Below, piece after piece: positions 19,281 through 27,379 of a stretch of DNA of 64,000 nt; position 1 is the first letter of the stretch, and every line of letters starts with the position of its first letter. Where the stretch lies: NCBI GenBank assembly GCA_016192825.1, contig JACPTK010000116.1:1-64000 (forward strand), given 5' to 3'. A program made the translations under genes and the position numbers. Source of the stretch: Betaproteobacteria bacterium. Lineage in GTDB: Bacteria; Pseudomonadota; Gammaproteobacteria; Burkholderiales; SG8-41. The notes under the pieces are model-generated. The model had not been told where the DNA came from, did not search any database, and saw nothing but the letters and a program-made list of their open reading frames with translations.

Positions 19281-22200
19281 ATGGGCATCTCCGGGCGCAT
19301 CGCGCGGTCCTTTCAGGATTCGCGGCTCACGCCGCTGCTGGCGCTGGTTGCGTTCCTGCTCGGGCTGTTCGCGGTCCTGGTGACCCCGCGCGAGGAGGAG
19401 CCACAGATCAACGTCACGATGGCCAACGTCTTGGTGCCGTTTCCCGGCGCCTCGGCCCGGGACGTCGAGACGCTGATCGCCACGCCCGCCGAGCAGGTGC
19501 TGTCGCAGATGACCGGCGTGGAGCACGTGTTTTCGGTGTCGCGGCCCGGGATGGCGGTGCTGACCGTGCAGTTCGAGGTCGGCGTGCCGCGCATCGACGC
19601 CCTGGTCCGCCTCTACGACACCGTCAACTCGAACCGCGATTGGGTCTCCCCCAACCTCGGGATACTCGATCCCATCATCAAGCCCAAGGGGATCGACGAC
19701 GTGCCGGTGGTCGCGCTCACGTTCTGGAGCGAGGACCCCCAGCGCGGCGCCTTCGAGCTGGAGCGCATCGCGCACGCGGCGGAAATCGAGTTCAAGCGGG
19801 TGCCGGGCACGCGCGAAGTGCAGACGCTGGGTGGACCGGGGCGCGCCTTGCGCGTCCTCGTCGACCCCGACCGGCTGAACGCCTACGGCGTGACCGCGCT
19901 CGACGTGAGAAGCGCGCTGCAGCTCGCGAACGTCGCGTTGCCGAGCGGCCGGATCGTTCGCGAGAACCGCGAGATCGTGGTGGAAACCGGCAACTACCTG
20001 GCATCCGCGGACGAGCTTCGCCAGCTGATCGTCGGCACCCACGAGCAGCGGCCGGTGTTCCTGTCCGACGTCGCCGACGTCGTCGACGGGCCCGAGCAGC
20101 CGGCGCGCTACGTCTGGACCGGCGCCGGTCCCGCGGCACGGGCGAAGGACATCGGGCCGCCGGGCGAGCAGCCGGCGGTCACGCTGCAGATCACCAAGAA
20201 GCCCGGTGAGAACGCGGTGGAGATCGCAGAACGCGTCATGCGGCGCGTCGAGGAGCTGCGCGGCGCGATCGTGCCGGCCGACGTGCGTATCACGGTGACG
20301 CGCAATTACGGGGTCACCGCGAACGACAAGGCGCAGCAACTCATCCACAAGCTGATCTTTGCGACGCTGTCCGTGGTCGTGCTGGTGTTCGCGGCGCTCG
20401 GCCTGCGCGAGGCGGTCATCGTCGGTGCCGCGGTGCTGCTCACGCTCGCCGCCACGCTATTCGCCTCGTGGGCGTGGGGCTTCACGCTTAACCGGGTCTC
20501 GCTCTTCGCGCTCATCTTCTCCATCGGCATCCTGGTGGACGATGCGATCGTCGTGGTCGAGAACATCCACCGGCGGATGTCCCTCGAGCGCAAACCGCTC
20601 GCCGACGTGATTCCGACCGCCGTGGACGAGGTCGGCGGGCCGACGATACTCGCGACCCTCACCGTGATCGCGGCGCTGTTGCCGATGGCATTCGTCTCCG
20701 GATTGATGGGCCCCTACATGAGCCCGATTCCGATCAATGCGAGCATGGGCATGCTGATCTCGCTCGCCATCGCCTTCACGGTCACGCCCTGGCTCGCGCT
20801 GCAGATGCTCGGCCGCGGCGGCCATGACGGCGAAGCGCCGGGCGGCGCGCTCGAGCGCGTTTTCCGGCGGCTGCTGGCGCCGTTCATCACCGGCGCCGAC
20901 GCGCCGCGCAACCGCGGCCGCCTCGCCTACGCGGTGCTGGGGCTGATCGCAATCTCGCTGTCGCTCGCGGGCGTCAGGCTCGTCGTTCTCAAGATGCTGC
21001 CGTTCGACAACAAGTCGGAGTTCCAGGTCGTCGTGGACATGCCGCCGGGCACGCCGGTCGAGATCACCGCCGCCGCGCTGCGCGCCATGGGCGGCCATCT
21101 CGCGACCGTTCCGGAAGTCACGGATTACCAGGCCTACGCGGGACTCGCCTCTCCCATCAACTTTAACGGGCTGGTGCGGCAGTACTACCTCCGCAACGCC
21201 TCCGAGACGGGAGACATCCAGGTCAACCTGGTCGACAAGGCCGACCGCGAGCGCCAGAGCCACGACATCGCGCAGGCGGTGCGGCCGAAGCTGGAGGAAA
21301 TCGGGCGCGCCTGGAACGCCCGGGTGAAGGTGGTGGAGGTGCCGCCGGGCCCGCCGGTGCTCTCGCCGATCGTCGCGGAGATCTACGGACCGGACGAGGC
21401 CGGGCGCGCGCGCGTCGCCAGTCGGGTGCGCGAGGCCTTCGCGGCGACCGCCGATATCGTCGGCATCGACGACTCGGTCGAGGACCCCGCCCCGCGCATC
21501 GTGCTCAAGGTAAGCCAGAACAAGGCGGCGCTCGCGGGCGTGAGCCGCCGCGATGTCGTCGAGACCATGCGCATGGGGCTCTCGGGTGCGGAGGTCACGC
21601 CGCTGCACGACGGCCAGTCGAAGTACGAGGTGCCGGTGCGGGTGGCGCTTCCCCCCGAGCGCCAGGGCGAGCTGTCCGAATTTCTCAAGCTCGCGGTCCG
21701 CGCCCCCGCCGGGGACCTGGTGCCGCTGTCGGAAGTCGTGACGCCGCTGCGCAACGAGCGCGACCGGCCCATCTATCACAAGGACCTGCTGCCGGTCGTG
21801 TACGTCGTGGGCGACCAGGCCGGCCGCGTGGACAGCCCGCTTTACGGCATGTTCGCCGCGCGCGCCAAAATCGCCGGCCAGCCGCTCGAGGAAGGCGGCC
21901 GGCTCGGCGAGTACTTCATTCGCCAGCCCTCCGACCCCTACCGCGAATACGCGGTGAAGTGGGACGGCGAATGGCAGGTCACCTACGAGACCTTCCGCGA
22001 CATGGGCATCGCCTACGCCGTGGGCCTGATCCTGATCTACCTGCTGGTGGTCGCGCAGTTCGGCTCCTACCTCGCGCCGCTCGTCATCATGGCGCCGATC
22101 CCGTTGACGGTGATCGGCGTGCTGCCCGGGCACGCCCTGCTGGGCGCCAATTTCACCGCGACGTCGATGATCGGCATGATCGCGCTGGCCGGGATCATCG

Positions 22201-22487
22201 TGCGGAACTCGATCCTGCTCGTGGACTTCGTCAATCTCAAGGTCGCGGAAGGCGTGCCCTTCCGCGACGCGGTGATGCAGTCCGCCGCGGCGCGCGCGAA
22301 GCCGATCGCGCTCACGGCGGCCGCGGCCACGATCGGGGCCACCTTCATCCTCGACGACCCGATCTTCAACGGCCTCGCGATCTCGCTGATCTTCGGCATC
22401 CTGGTCTCGACGCTGCTCACGCTGGTGGTGATCCCGGTGCTCTACTACGCGGCCTACCGGCGCACGCTGGAGCCGGCGCGGGGATAA
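19281..22487 (+). CDS. RND family efflux pump, AcrB-type inner-membrane transporter
   Basis: A 1068-residue proton-driven exporter with the standard twelve-helix, two-fold-repeated plan: TM1 (LTPLLALVAFLLGLFAVLVT), a first porter loop, TM2-6 near 345-500, a second porter loop from about 575 to 850, and TM8-12. The proton-relay aspartates are visible in TM4 (SIGILVDDAIVVVENIHRRM). The N-terminal EEEPQINVTMANV segment and the porter sequence resemble the broad 'efflux RND permease' group rather than metal (HME) pumps, so the substrate is undetermined. It is co-transcribed with its adaptor. Its TAA stop overlaps the first codons of the shortened cydA frame, with no intergenic space, which is abnormal. 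Confidence 0.94.
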   Translation: MGISGRIARSFQDSRLTPLLALVAFLLGLFAVLVTPREEEPQINVTMANVLVPFPGASARDVETLIATPAEQVLSQMTGVEHVFSVSRPGMAVLTVQFEVGVPRIDALVRLYDTVNSNRDWVSPNLGILDPIIKPKGIDDVPVVALTFWSEDPQRGAFELERIAHAAEIEFKRVPGTREVQTLGGPGRALRVLVDPDRLNAYGVTALDVRSALQLANVALPSGRIVRENREIVVETGNYLASADELRQLIVGTHEQRPVFLSDVADVVDGPEQPARYVWTGAGPAARAKDIGPPGEQPAVTLQITKKPGENAVEIAERVMRRVEELRGAIVPADVRITVTRNYGVTANDKAQQLIHKLIFATLSVVVLVFAALGLREAVIVGAAVLLTLAATLFASWAWGFTLNRVSLFALIFSIGILVDDAIVVVENIHRRMSLERKPLADVIPTAVDEVGGPTILATLTVIAALLPMAFVSGLMGPYMSPIPINASMGMLISLAIAFTVTPWLALQMLGRGGHDGEAPGGALERVFRRLLAPFITGADAPRNRGRLAYAVLGLIAISLSLAGVRLVVLKMLPFDNKSEFQVVVDMPPGTPVEITAAALRAMGGHLATVPEVTDYQAYAGLASPINFNGLVRQYYLRNASETGDIQVNLVDKADRERQSHDIAQAVRPKLEEIGRAWNARVKVVEVPPGPPVLSPIVAEIYGPDEAGRARVASRVREAFAATADIVGIDDSVEDPAPRIVLKVSQNKAALAGVSRRDVVETMRMGLSGAEVTPLHDGQSKYEVPVRVALPPERQGELSEFLKLAVRAPAGDLVPLSEVVTPLRNERDRPIYHKDLLPVVYVVGDQAGRVDSPLYGMFAARAKIAGQPLEEGGRLGEYFIRQPSDPYREYAVKWDGEWQVTYETFRDMGIAYAVGLILIYLLVVAQFGSYLAPLVIMAPIPLTVIGVLPGHALLGANFTATSMIGMIALAGIIVRNSILLVDFVNLKVAEGVPFRDAVMQSAAARAKPIALTAAAATIGATFILDDPIFNGLAISLIFGILVSTLLTLVVIPVLYYAAYRRTLEPARG

Positions 22488-22978
22488 ACAAGAACCTGAT
22501 CAAGGTCGGCAACGTCGCCGGCCCGCTGCTCGCCTACGAGGTGCTCACGGCCTTCTTCCTCGAGGCGACCTTCCTGGGCGTGATGCTGTTCGGCATGAAC
22601 CGCGTGCCCGGCTGGATGCACGTCACCTCCGCCGTGCTGGTCGCCGCCGGCACCTCGCTCTCCGCGTTCTGGATCCTCAAGCACGACGCCGACGCCGAGC
22701 TGAAGGGCATCGACGCCTTGGCGCCGGACGCGCCGCCGGTCGCACCGGTGTTCTTCGCGTTCCGGGTCATGGTGGGCATCGTCGCCGGCGTGCTGCGCAC
22801 CGCCGAGGCGGTCGGCACGATATCCGGCGCGAAACTCGGCGCGAGCCTCACGGGCTACCTGCTCACCTACACGCTGATGCTGGTCGCCTACATGGTCGTG
22901 CTCACGCACCTGGCCGGCAAGGGCAGCGCGCGCGAGGACCCGCGCGCCGCCGTCATGGCCGGGGAGATGGCCAGATGA
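22484..22978 (+). pseudogene. Internally deleted cytochrome bd oxidase subunit I (cydA remnant)
   Basis: The frame starts directly at the RND stop without a start codon and encodes about 164 residues in place of the usual 440-520. Segment 1 (VGNVAGPLLAYEVLTAFFLE, then ATFLGVMLFG...LSAFWIL) matches CydA around the E99/E107 helix. It then jumps to KHDADAELKG...PPVAPVFFAFRVMVGI, which belongs near R391/M393, and jumps again to VAGVLRTAEAVGTISG and the last membrane helix. The N-terminal helix with His19, the His186 region, the quinol loop and about 80 later residues are missing. The two internal joins keep frame. The retained parts show no stop codons. It cannot be a normal oxidase subunit. Alignment is from memory of the family. 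Confidence 0.8.
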
Positions 22979-23793
22979 CCCTCGATCTGCCCGTCGTCTT
23001 CGCCGTCCTCATGGGCGTGGTGGTCCTCGCCTACGTCGTGCTGGACGGCTACGACCTCGGCGTCGGCATGCTCCTGCCCGCCGCCGATCCGCGCGAGCAG
23101 AACGTGATGGTCTCCTCCATCGGCCCGTTCTGGGACGCCAACGAGACTTGGCTGGTGCTGGGCGTCGCCCTGCTGCTCGCGCAGGGGCTGATGCTGGGCA
23201 GCTACATCACCGGCTTCGCGCCCGGCTTCGGTTACGCGCTGCTCTCGCTGGTCGTCGCCGGCGGCCTGTGCGGCGGCTACGTTCTGCTCCGCGCGACCTG
23301 GCTCATCCTGCGCACCGAGGGCGCGCTGCAGCGCAAGGCGGTAGCCTGGGCGCGCTGGGGCCTGCTGTGGGTTGCGCTCGGCGTCGCGCTCGTCAGCATC
23401 GCCACGCCGCTCGCGAGCGAATCCGTGCGCGACAAGTGGTTCGATTTTCCGCGCACGCTCGGGCTGATGCTGCTGCCGCTCGCGAGCCTCGCGGCGTGGC
23501 TCTGGGTCTGGCGCATTTCCGGCCGCATCCGCAAGGGAGAGGCCGTTCCCGATTGGGCGCCGTTTGCCGGCACGATCGCGATTTACGCGCTCGCGTTCCT
23601 CGGTCTCCCCTACAGCCTCTTCCCCTACCTGGTGATGGACCGGATCACGATCTGGGAAGCCGCGGCGCATCCGTCCTCCCTCAAGCTCGTGCTCATCGGC
23701 GCCCTCATCGTGCTGCCGTTCATCATCGGCTGGACCGCGTATGTCTACCGCGTCTTCCGCGGCAAGGCGACGGGAACGCTCTATGATCACTGA
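22975..23793 (+). CDS. Shortened cytochrome bd oxidase subunit II (CydB-like)
   Basis: A 272-residue membrane protein that starts as a normal CydB (MTLDLPVVFAVLMGVVVLAY, then VVLDGYDLGVGMLLP, then SSIGPFWDANETWLVLGV). It then runs straight into LLLAQGLMLGSYITGF, omitting about 50-60 residues that normally hold the next membrane helices and the RGVAFEFR segment. The rest is ordinary (ATWLILRTEG; ITIWEAAAHPSSLK; FRGKATGTLYDH). Normal family members are about 330-380 residues. The deletion is in frame. It overlaps the cydA remnant by ATGA, so translational coupling is kept. No cydX-like small gene follows. Function is doubtful. Confidence 0.8.
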   Translation: MTLDLPVVFAVLMGVVVLAYVVLDGYDLGVGMLLPAADPREQNVMVSSIGPFWDANETWLVLGVALLLAQGLMLGSYITGFAPGFGYALLSLVVAGGLCGGYVLLRATWLILRTEGALQRKAVAWARWGLLWVALGVALVSIATPLASESVRDKWFDFPRTLGLMLLPLASLAAWLWVWRISGRIRKGEAVPDWAPFAGTIAIYALAFLGLPYSLFPYLVMDRITIWEAAAHPSSLKLVLIGALIVLPFIIGWTAYVYRVFRGKATGTLYDH

Positions 23794-24117
23794 AGGCCGG
23801 CGCCTCGCGGGGCAGGGCGAGCGTGGCATTAGAAAATCGAAACGCTCCATTCAAGATACTTATGCGCTTGCGCCCGCGCTGGCGAATTCGCGGTTCGCGC
23901 CGCGCCTGCAGGCGGACTGCTTGACTTCCAGAAGGGCGCGACTAACACTATGCCTGCTTGACTGTTGCTCTTGCAGCTCGAAACGCGCCGCCGAAGCGAG
24001 GGGCGCACGAAGAATAAGCCGCGCGGCACTTTTGCGCGAACTATAAGCAAGTGTCGAGGGTGCCCGCGGCCATCGTGCGGCGCACCCGATCAGAGGTCAC
24101 AAACAAGGGAGGGGCAC
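23794..24117. other. 324-base intergenic region after cydB
   Basis: No gene is seen. It holds TTGACT at about 23921 with a weak TAACAC 16 bases on, and TATAAG near 24042. These are possible promoters for the YeiH-like gene, neither convincing. A GGGAGGGG ribosome site ends the region. I find no cydX-like frame and no terminator. Confidence 0.4.
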
Positions 24118-25716
24118 ATGGTCTACACCCGGCGTACCGTCTGGCCGTTGGTCATCGGCATCATCATGGTGGCTTATGCCTACCTCGTGCAGGGCGGCAA
24201 CATGGCGGCGCTCATCAAGTTCCTGAATACCGGCCGATATGTAGGAGAAATGGTGACCCTCGGCTATGCGTTCGGGGGCGTCGCCATCCTGGTCGGCCTG
24301 TGGCAGCTGCTCGCCGCGCCCAGGGAAGGCCATGCGGATTACTACCTCTCCACCGTCGCCGGTGTGATGTTCATCATGCTGGTCGCGTTCATCGTCAAGT
24401 GGGGCCTCGATCCGTTGATGGGAATGTGGGGGCGCGCGGCGCAGCCGTCGCTGGGGTTCAATTTCGCCAGCGTGCTCAACCTCAACTACGTGGTCATGGG
24501 CATCGTCGCCGGGATCATCGTGGTCAACGTGTTCCGGGTGCCGCATTGGGCCGAGAACGGCGTGCGCCTGTCGCGACTGGGCCTGAAGACCGGCGTCATC
24601 CTGCTCGGCGCGCTCTATAGCTTCGCGGAGCTCGCGCAGCTAGGCAAGCTCTCCGTCCTCATGATCGGCGTGTTCGTGCTCGGATCGGTCTGGCTGGTCC
24701 TGCTTATCGGGGCGCGCCGCCATCTCCCGAATTCGATGACTGGGGTGTTGTCCTCCGGTGTGGGCGTGTGCGGCGTATCTGCCGCCGTCGCCGCCGCCCC
24801 GGTGGTGCAGGCCAAGTCGCTGGAGATCGCGTACACGATCGGCACCATCCTGCTGTTCGGCGTGGTGTGCATGTTCCTGTTTCCAATCGTCGGCAAGGCG
24901 TTTGGCATGGGCTATATTCAGTTCGGCGCGTGGGCCGGCACCGGCATCCTGAATTCCGCGCAGGTGGCCGGTGCGGCGCTCGCGTTCCAGCCGGGCGGCA
25001 TCGAAACGCTGAAGGTCGCCGAGATCTTCAACATCACGCGTGTGTTGTTCCTTCCGATCATCGTCGTGTGGCTCGCAATCTGGTACGTGCGCAGGGAGCA
25101 GGCCGCCCAGCGCAGTGTGCAGCAGGTCAACGCGATGGAGGTGGTCATCAGCAAGTTCCCCATCTTCGTCCTGGGATTCATCCTGATGTTCCTGCTCTCT
25201 TCGACCGGCATCTTCGCGCCTGCCCGCCACTACCAGGGCGCGTACTTCGACAACAGCGAAAAAGCCCTGGTCAGGACGGACCGCGCCGGCAAGCAGATCG
25301 ACAACCGCCTCAAGGCGGACGAAGTCGCGACGCTCCAGAAGGAGGTGGACAAAGTGACGCGGGCCGACCAGAAGGCGGCGCTCACCCGGCTGATCGAAAA
25401 CAAGAAGATCATGTCTGAGGCGGACGACGCCACCGTCCGCGGCGTAATCAACGCCAAGGCGCTGTCCAAGGAGGGTACGGCGGTCCTCACCAAGGCGCAC
25501 CGGGTCGTGCGCCATACCGCCCCGAAGATATCGAAGTTCCGGACGCTGATTGCGTGGTTCTTCACCTTCGGCCTCGTCGGGCTCGGGATGCAGATTACGA
25601 TGTCGTCCATCCGGCAGGCTGGGGGCGCGCCGCTCGTGCTCGGCTCGATCGTGGGCGTGATCAAGGCTGTCGGCTCGCTCATCGTCGTGCTGCTGCTGGT
25701 CGCCGAAACCATTTAG
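24118..25716 (+). CDS. YeiH/UPF0324-like membrane protein with a long soluble insert
   Basis: A 532-residue integral membrane protein with about ten hydrophobic segments. The core (SRLGLKTGVILLGALYSFAE, GVGVCGVSAAVAAAPVVQAK, IGTILLFGVVCMFLFPIVGK, FGAWAGTGILNSAQVAGAAL) matches the YeiH family of putative anion (sulfate/sulfonate) exporters. Two features differ from ordinary YeiH, which has about 340 residues. There are extra N-terminal helices (1-125). There is also a hydrophilic, lysine-rich insert of about 110 residues (370-480; DNRLKADEVATLQKEVDKVT region) before the final helices. The insert looks helical and probably lies on one face of the membrane. ATG 24118 has an AGGGAGGGG site. A 39-residue membrane peptide follows 16 bases downstream. 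Confidence 0.82.
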   Translation: MVYTRRTVWPLVIGIIMVAYAYLVQGGNMAALIKFLNTGRYVGEMVTLGYAFGGVAILVGLWQLLAAPREGHADYYLSTVAGVMFIMLVAFIVKWGLDPLMGMWGRAAQPSLGFNFASVLNLNYVVMGIVAGIIVVNVFRVPHWAENGVRLSRLGLKTGVILLGALYSFAELAQLGKLSVLMIGVFVLGSVWLVLLIGARRHLPNSMTGVLSSGVGVCGVSAAVAAAPVVQAKSLEIAYTIGTILLFGVVCMFLFPIVGKAFGMGYIQFGAWAGTGILNSAQVAGAALAFQPGGIETLKVAEIFNITRVLFLPIIVVWLAIWYVRREQAAQRSVQQVNAMEVVISKFPIFVLGFILMFLLSSTGIFAPARHYQGAYFDNSEKALVRTDRAGKQIDNRLKADEVATLQKEVDKVTRADQKAALTRLIENKKIMSEADDATVRGVINAKALSKEGTAVLTKAHRVVRHTAPKISKFRTLIAWFFTFGLVGLGMQITMSSIRQAGGAPLVLGSIVGVIKAVGSLIVVLLLVAETI

Positions 25717-25732
25717 GGAAGGAGGAGCAGTC

Positions 25733-25852
25733 ATGGAAGACAAATTTGACCGCGGTTCCGCGTTGACGATATTCCCGAGCGATCGCCACGAGGATCTCGT
25801 CGCGCTGGTGCTGGCGTTCGTCATCGCAGCGCTCGTCTATTTCCTGGTCTGA
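25733..25852 (+). CDS. 39-residue single-span membrane peptide
   Basis: ATG 25733 lies seven bases after a near-perfect ribosome site (GGAAGGAGGAG), and the frame runs to TGA 25850-25852. The product has a charged N-terminal half (MEDKFDRGSALTIFPSDRHE) and one hydrophobic helix (LVALVLAFVIAALVYFLV). I know no named family for it. The 16-base spacing after the YeiH-like gene and the strong terminator 23 bases downstream show that the two form one transcript. It is likely a small partner subunit of the transporter, as CydX or KdpF are for theirs; this is an inference. Confidence 0.75.
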   Translation: MEDKFDRGSALTIFPSDRHEDLVALVLAFVIAALVYFLV

Positions 25853-25875
25853 TCCGGCCAGGATTGCTTCCGCGT

Positions 25876-25913
25876 CCCGGTGAGCGCGTGCTGCGCGTCA
25901 CCGGGATTTTTTT
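25876..25913 (+). terminator. Rho-independent terminator between the small peptide and uspA-like genes
   Basis: The stem CCCGGTGA / TCACCGGG (25876-25883 with 25898-25905) has further CGCG pairing inside and is followed by A and seven T's (25907-25913). It ends only three bases before the ATG of the UspA-like gene, so it lies in that gene's leader. Confidence 0.88.
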
Positions 25914-25916
25914 GCC

Positions 25917-26381
25917 ATGTTGAAGGCCGATCGCGTCCTGCTCGCCAGCCACGGGACGCCCGGCGCGCGCGCGGCGGAATGCGCCGCGCTCGCTCTTGCG
26001 GCGCCAGCCGCCACGATTTTCCACCTCGTCGTGGTACCGGACCTGTGGAAGGGAATGATGGGCGACGACTGGCTCAACAATGCCTCCACGCGCGCGGCTT
26101 ACGGGCGCCACGTCGAGTCCCAGCTCGCCCGGGAAATCGAGGAGCACCGCGCCGCCCTCGAGCGTGAGGTCCATGCGAGCGGCCGGCGCTACGAACTGAA
26201 GGTCGTGCTGGGTGAGCCCAGCGCCGCGTTGCTCGAGTACGCCGCGACGCTCCAACCGGACTGCGTCGTAATTGGCGCCCCGCGCCCGAAGGGTGCACCC
26301 GGATTGCGTTCGCGCATGCGCGTCGAGAAACTCGCCGGGGCGCTGGGCGCTCCTTTGCTCGTGGTCCCCCATCCGGGATGA
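25917..26381 (+). CDS. UspA-type universal stress protein
   Basis: A 154-residue single-domain USP: the N-terminal strand DRVLLASHGTPGARAAECAA, a helix, and the C-terminal part QPDCVVIGAPRPKGAPGLRS followed by VEKLAGALGAPLLVVPHPG. The usual ATP-binding G-2X-G-9X-G(S/T) loop is altered (GAPRPKGAPGLRSRMRVEK), so ATP binding is uncertain. ATG 25917 directly follows a terminator T-run and has no ribosome site, so translation may depend on read-through transcripts or be leaderless. It overlaps the next gene by ATGA. Confidence 0.86.
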   Translation: MLKADRVLLASHGTPGARAAECAALALAAPAATIFHLVVVPDLWKGMMGDDWLNNASTRAAYGRHVESQLAREIEEHRAALEREVHASGRRYELKVVLGEPSAALLEYAATLQPDCVVIGAPRPKGAPGLRSRMRVEKLAGALGAPLLVVPHPG

Positions 26382-26971
26382 GCGAGACCACGGCTCACCA
26401 CGCCGACGCGGCCTGGGTAACCATCGAGGTTCCCCTCGAGCGCGCGGCGCTCGCCGCGTTCTGCCGCGACGTGGAGCGGCTCTACCGCATCAACCCCTAT
26501 CTCGAATTCAGGCGCTGGCGCGAGACCGCTCCCGGCGCCTTCACCGTATCCATGCGCAATCTGAGCAACCAGCGCGATTTCGAACTGCAGCTCACGCTGG
26601 AACGGGCCTCGGAGCGAGACTTCTCGGTGCGCTACGACCAAGGGTTGAAACGCAGCACGCGTTTCGAGATCGACGCGACCGATGGAGGCAGCCGCCTGCG
26701 GATCACCGACGATTACAGCGGAGCGTTAGAAACGGATACCGCAGAGGTCGACAGGAGCCTGCATGCCTGGGGGGTCGCCCTCAGGGAATACCTGCTGCGC
26801 GACCGGCGCTGGGGCTGGTGTGCGCCGTGGCGCTGGTACATGCGGCGCGTGTGGGTGCCGATGAAGCCCTCCGCACGGCGTATCACCTTCATCATCCTCC
26901 TGGTGACGCTAGCCGAGGTCGTCCTGTTCGCCCTGGTGATGGCGATCTACTGGGCCGAGCACCGCGCTTGA
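26378..26971 (+). CDS. SRPBCC-like protein with C-terminal membrane anchor
   Basis: A 197-residue protein. Residues about 12-150 look like a START/SRPBCC ligand-binding fold (VTIEVPLERAALAAFCRDVE...ERASERDFSVRYDQGL...GSRLRITDDYSG). A single hydrophobic helix near the C-terminus (ITFIILLVTLAEVVLFALVM) anchors it to the membrane, with the domain facing the cytoplasm. The family assignment rests on pattern only, and the ligand is unknown. The ATGA overlap with the UspA-like gene indicates coupled translation. It converges with the CDGSH gene, whose stop is only 20 bases away. Confidence 0.65.
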   Translation: MSETTAHHADAAWVTIEVPLERAALAAFCRDVERLYRINPYLEFRRWRETAPGAFTVSMRNLSNQRDFELQLTLERASERDFSVRYDQGLKRSTRFEIDATDGGSRLRITDDYSGALETDTAEVDRSLHAWGVALREYLLRDRRWGWCAPWRWYMRRVWVPMKPSARRITFIILLVTLAEVVLFALVMAIYWAEHRA

Positions 26972-26991
26972 TGGCGGCTCCCGGCCGCGCG

Positions 26992-27216
26992 TCACGCGCT
27001 GCGGATGCCGGGGTAGTCCTCGGCACACTCGTGACGGTTGCCGTCCACGTCATACCAGAAAAGCTTCGCAGCGTCCTCGGTCCGCGCGGTGGTCTTGTGC
27101 GTGCCGTCGCAGAACGGCTGGTTCTTCGACAATCCGCAGCCGCAGATGAACTTGGTCTCGGCTCCGACCTCGACCTTGTAGGGGCCGGTGGCCGTGCGCT
27201 TCACGAGTCTCGCCAT
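26992..27216 (-). CDS. CDGSH-type iron-sulfur protein
   Basis: A 74-residue protein with the mitoNEET-like 2Fe-2S motif: CGCGLSKNQPFCDGTH supplies three cysteines and one histidine. Proteins of this size in bacteria carry a redox-active cluster in the cytoplasm; the partner is unknown. The N-terminus MARLVKRTATGPYKVEVG is typical. The gene stands alone, with heptad array E just upstream. Confidence 0.92.
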   Translation of the reverse strand: MARLVKRTATGPYKVEVGAETKFICGCGLSKNQPFCDGTHKTTARTEDAAKLFWYDVDGNRHECAEDYPGIRSA

Positions 27217-27232
27217 AATGACCTCCGATCGG

Positions 27233-27378
27233 GTTGTCAGTCGTCAGCCGTCAGTTGGCAGTTTTCAGTTTGAACTTCAGACACTGCGACTTTGCTGGCA
27301 GCATGACGGCTCTCATGCCGCGGCGGTCGCCCGCTTCGAATCAGTCCATTCACTATTCACCTTTCACCATTCACGCCT
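27233..27378. repeat. Heptad repeat element E (two unlike arrays)
   Basis: Left array 27233-27279 with units CAGTCGT, CAGCCGT, CAGTTGG, CAGTTTT. Right array 27343-27378 with units TTCACTA, TTCACCT, TTCACCA, TTCACGC. The two arrays have the same period but are not complementary, unlike the other sites. Confidence 0.55.
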
Positions 27379-27379
27379 T

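Noticed and set aside
23794-24117. A cydX-like small gene behind cydB
   Set aside because: No frame with a short hydrophobic helix and a W/Y-rich start was found in the gap.
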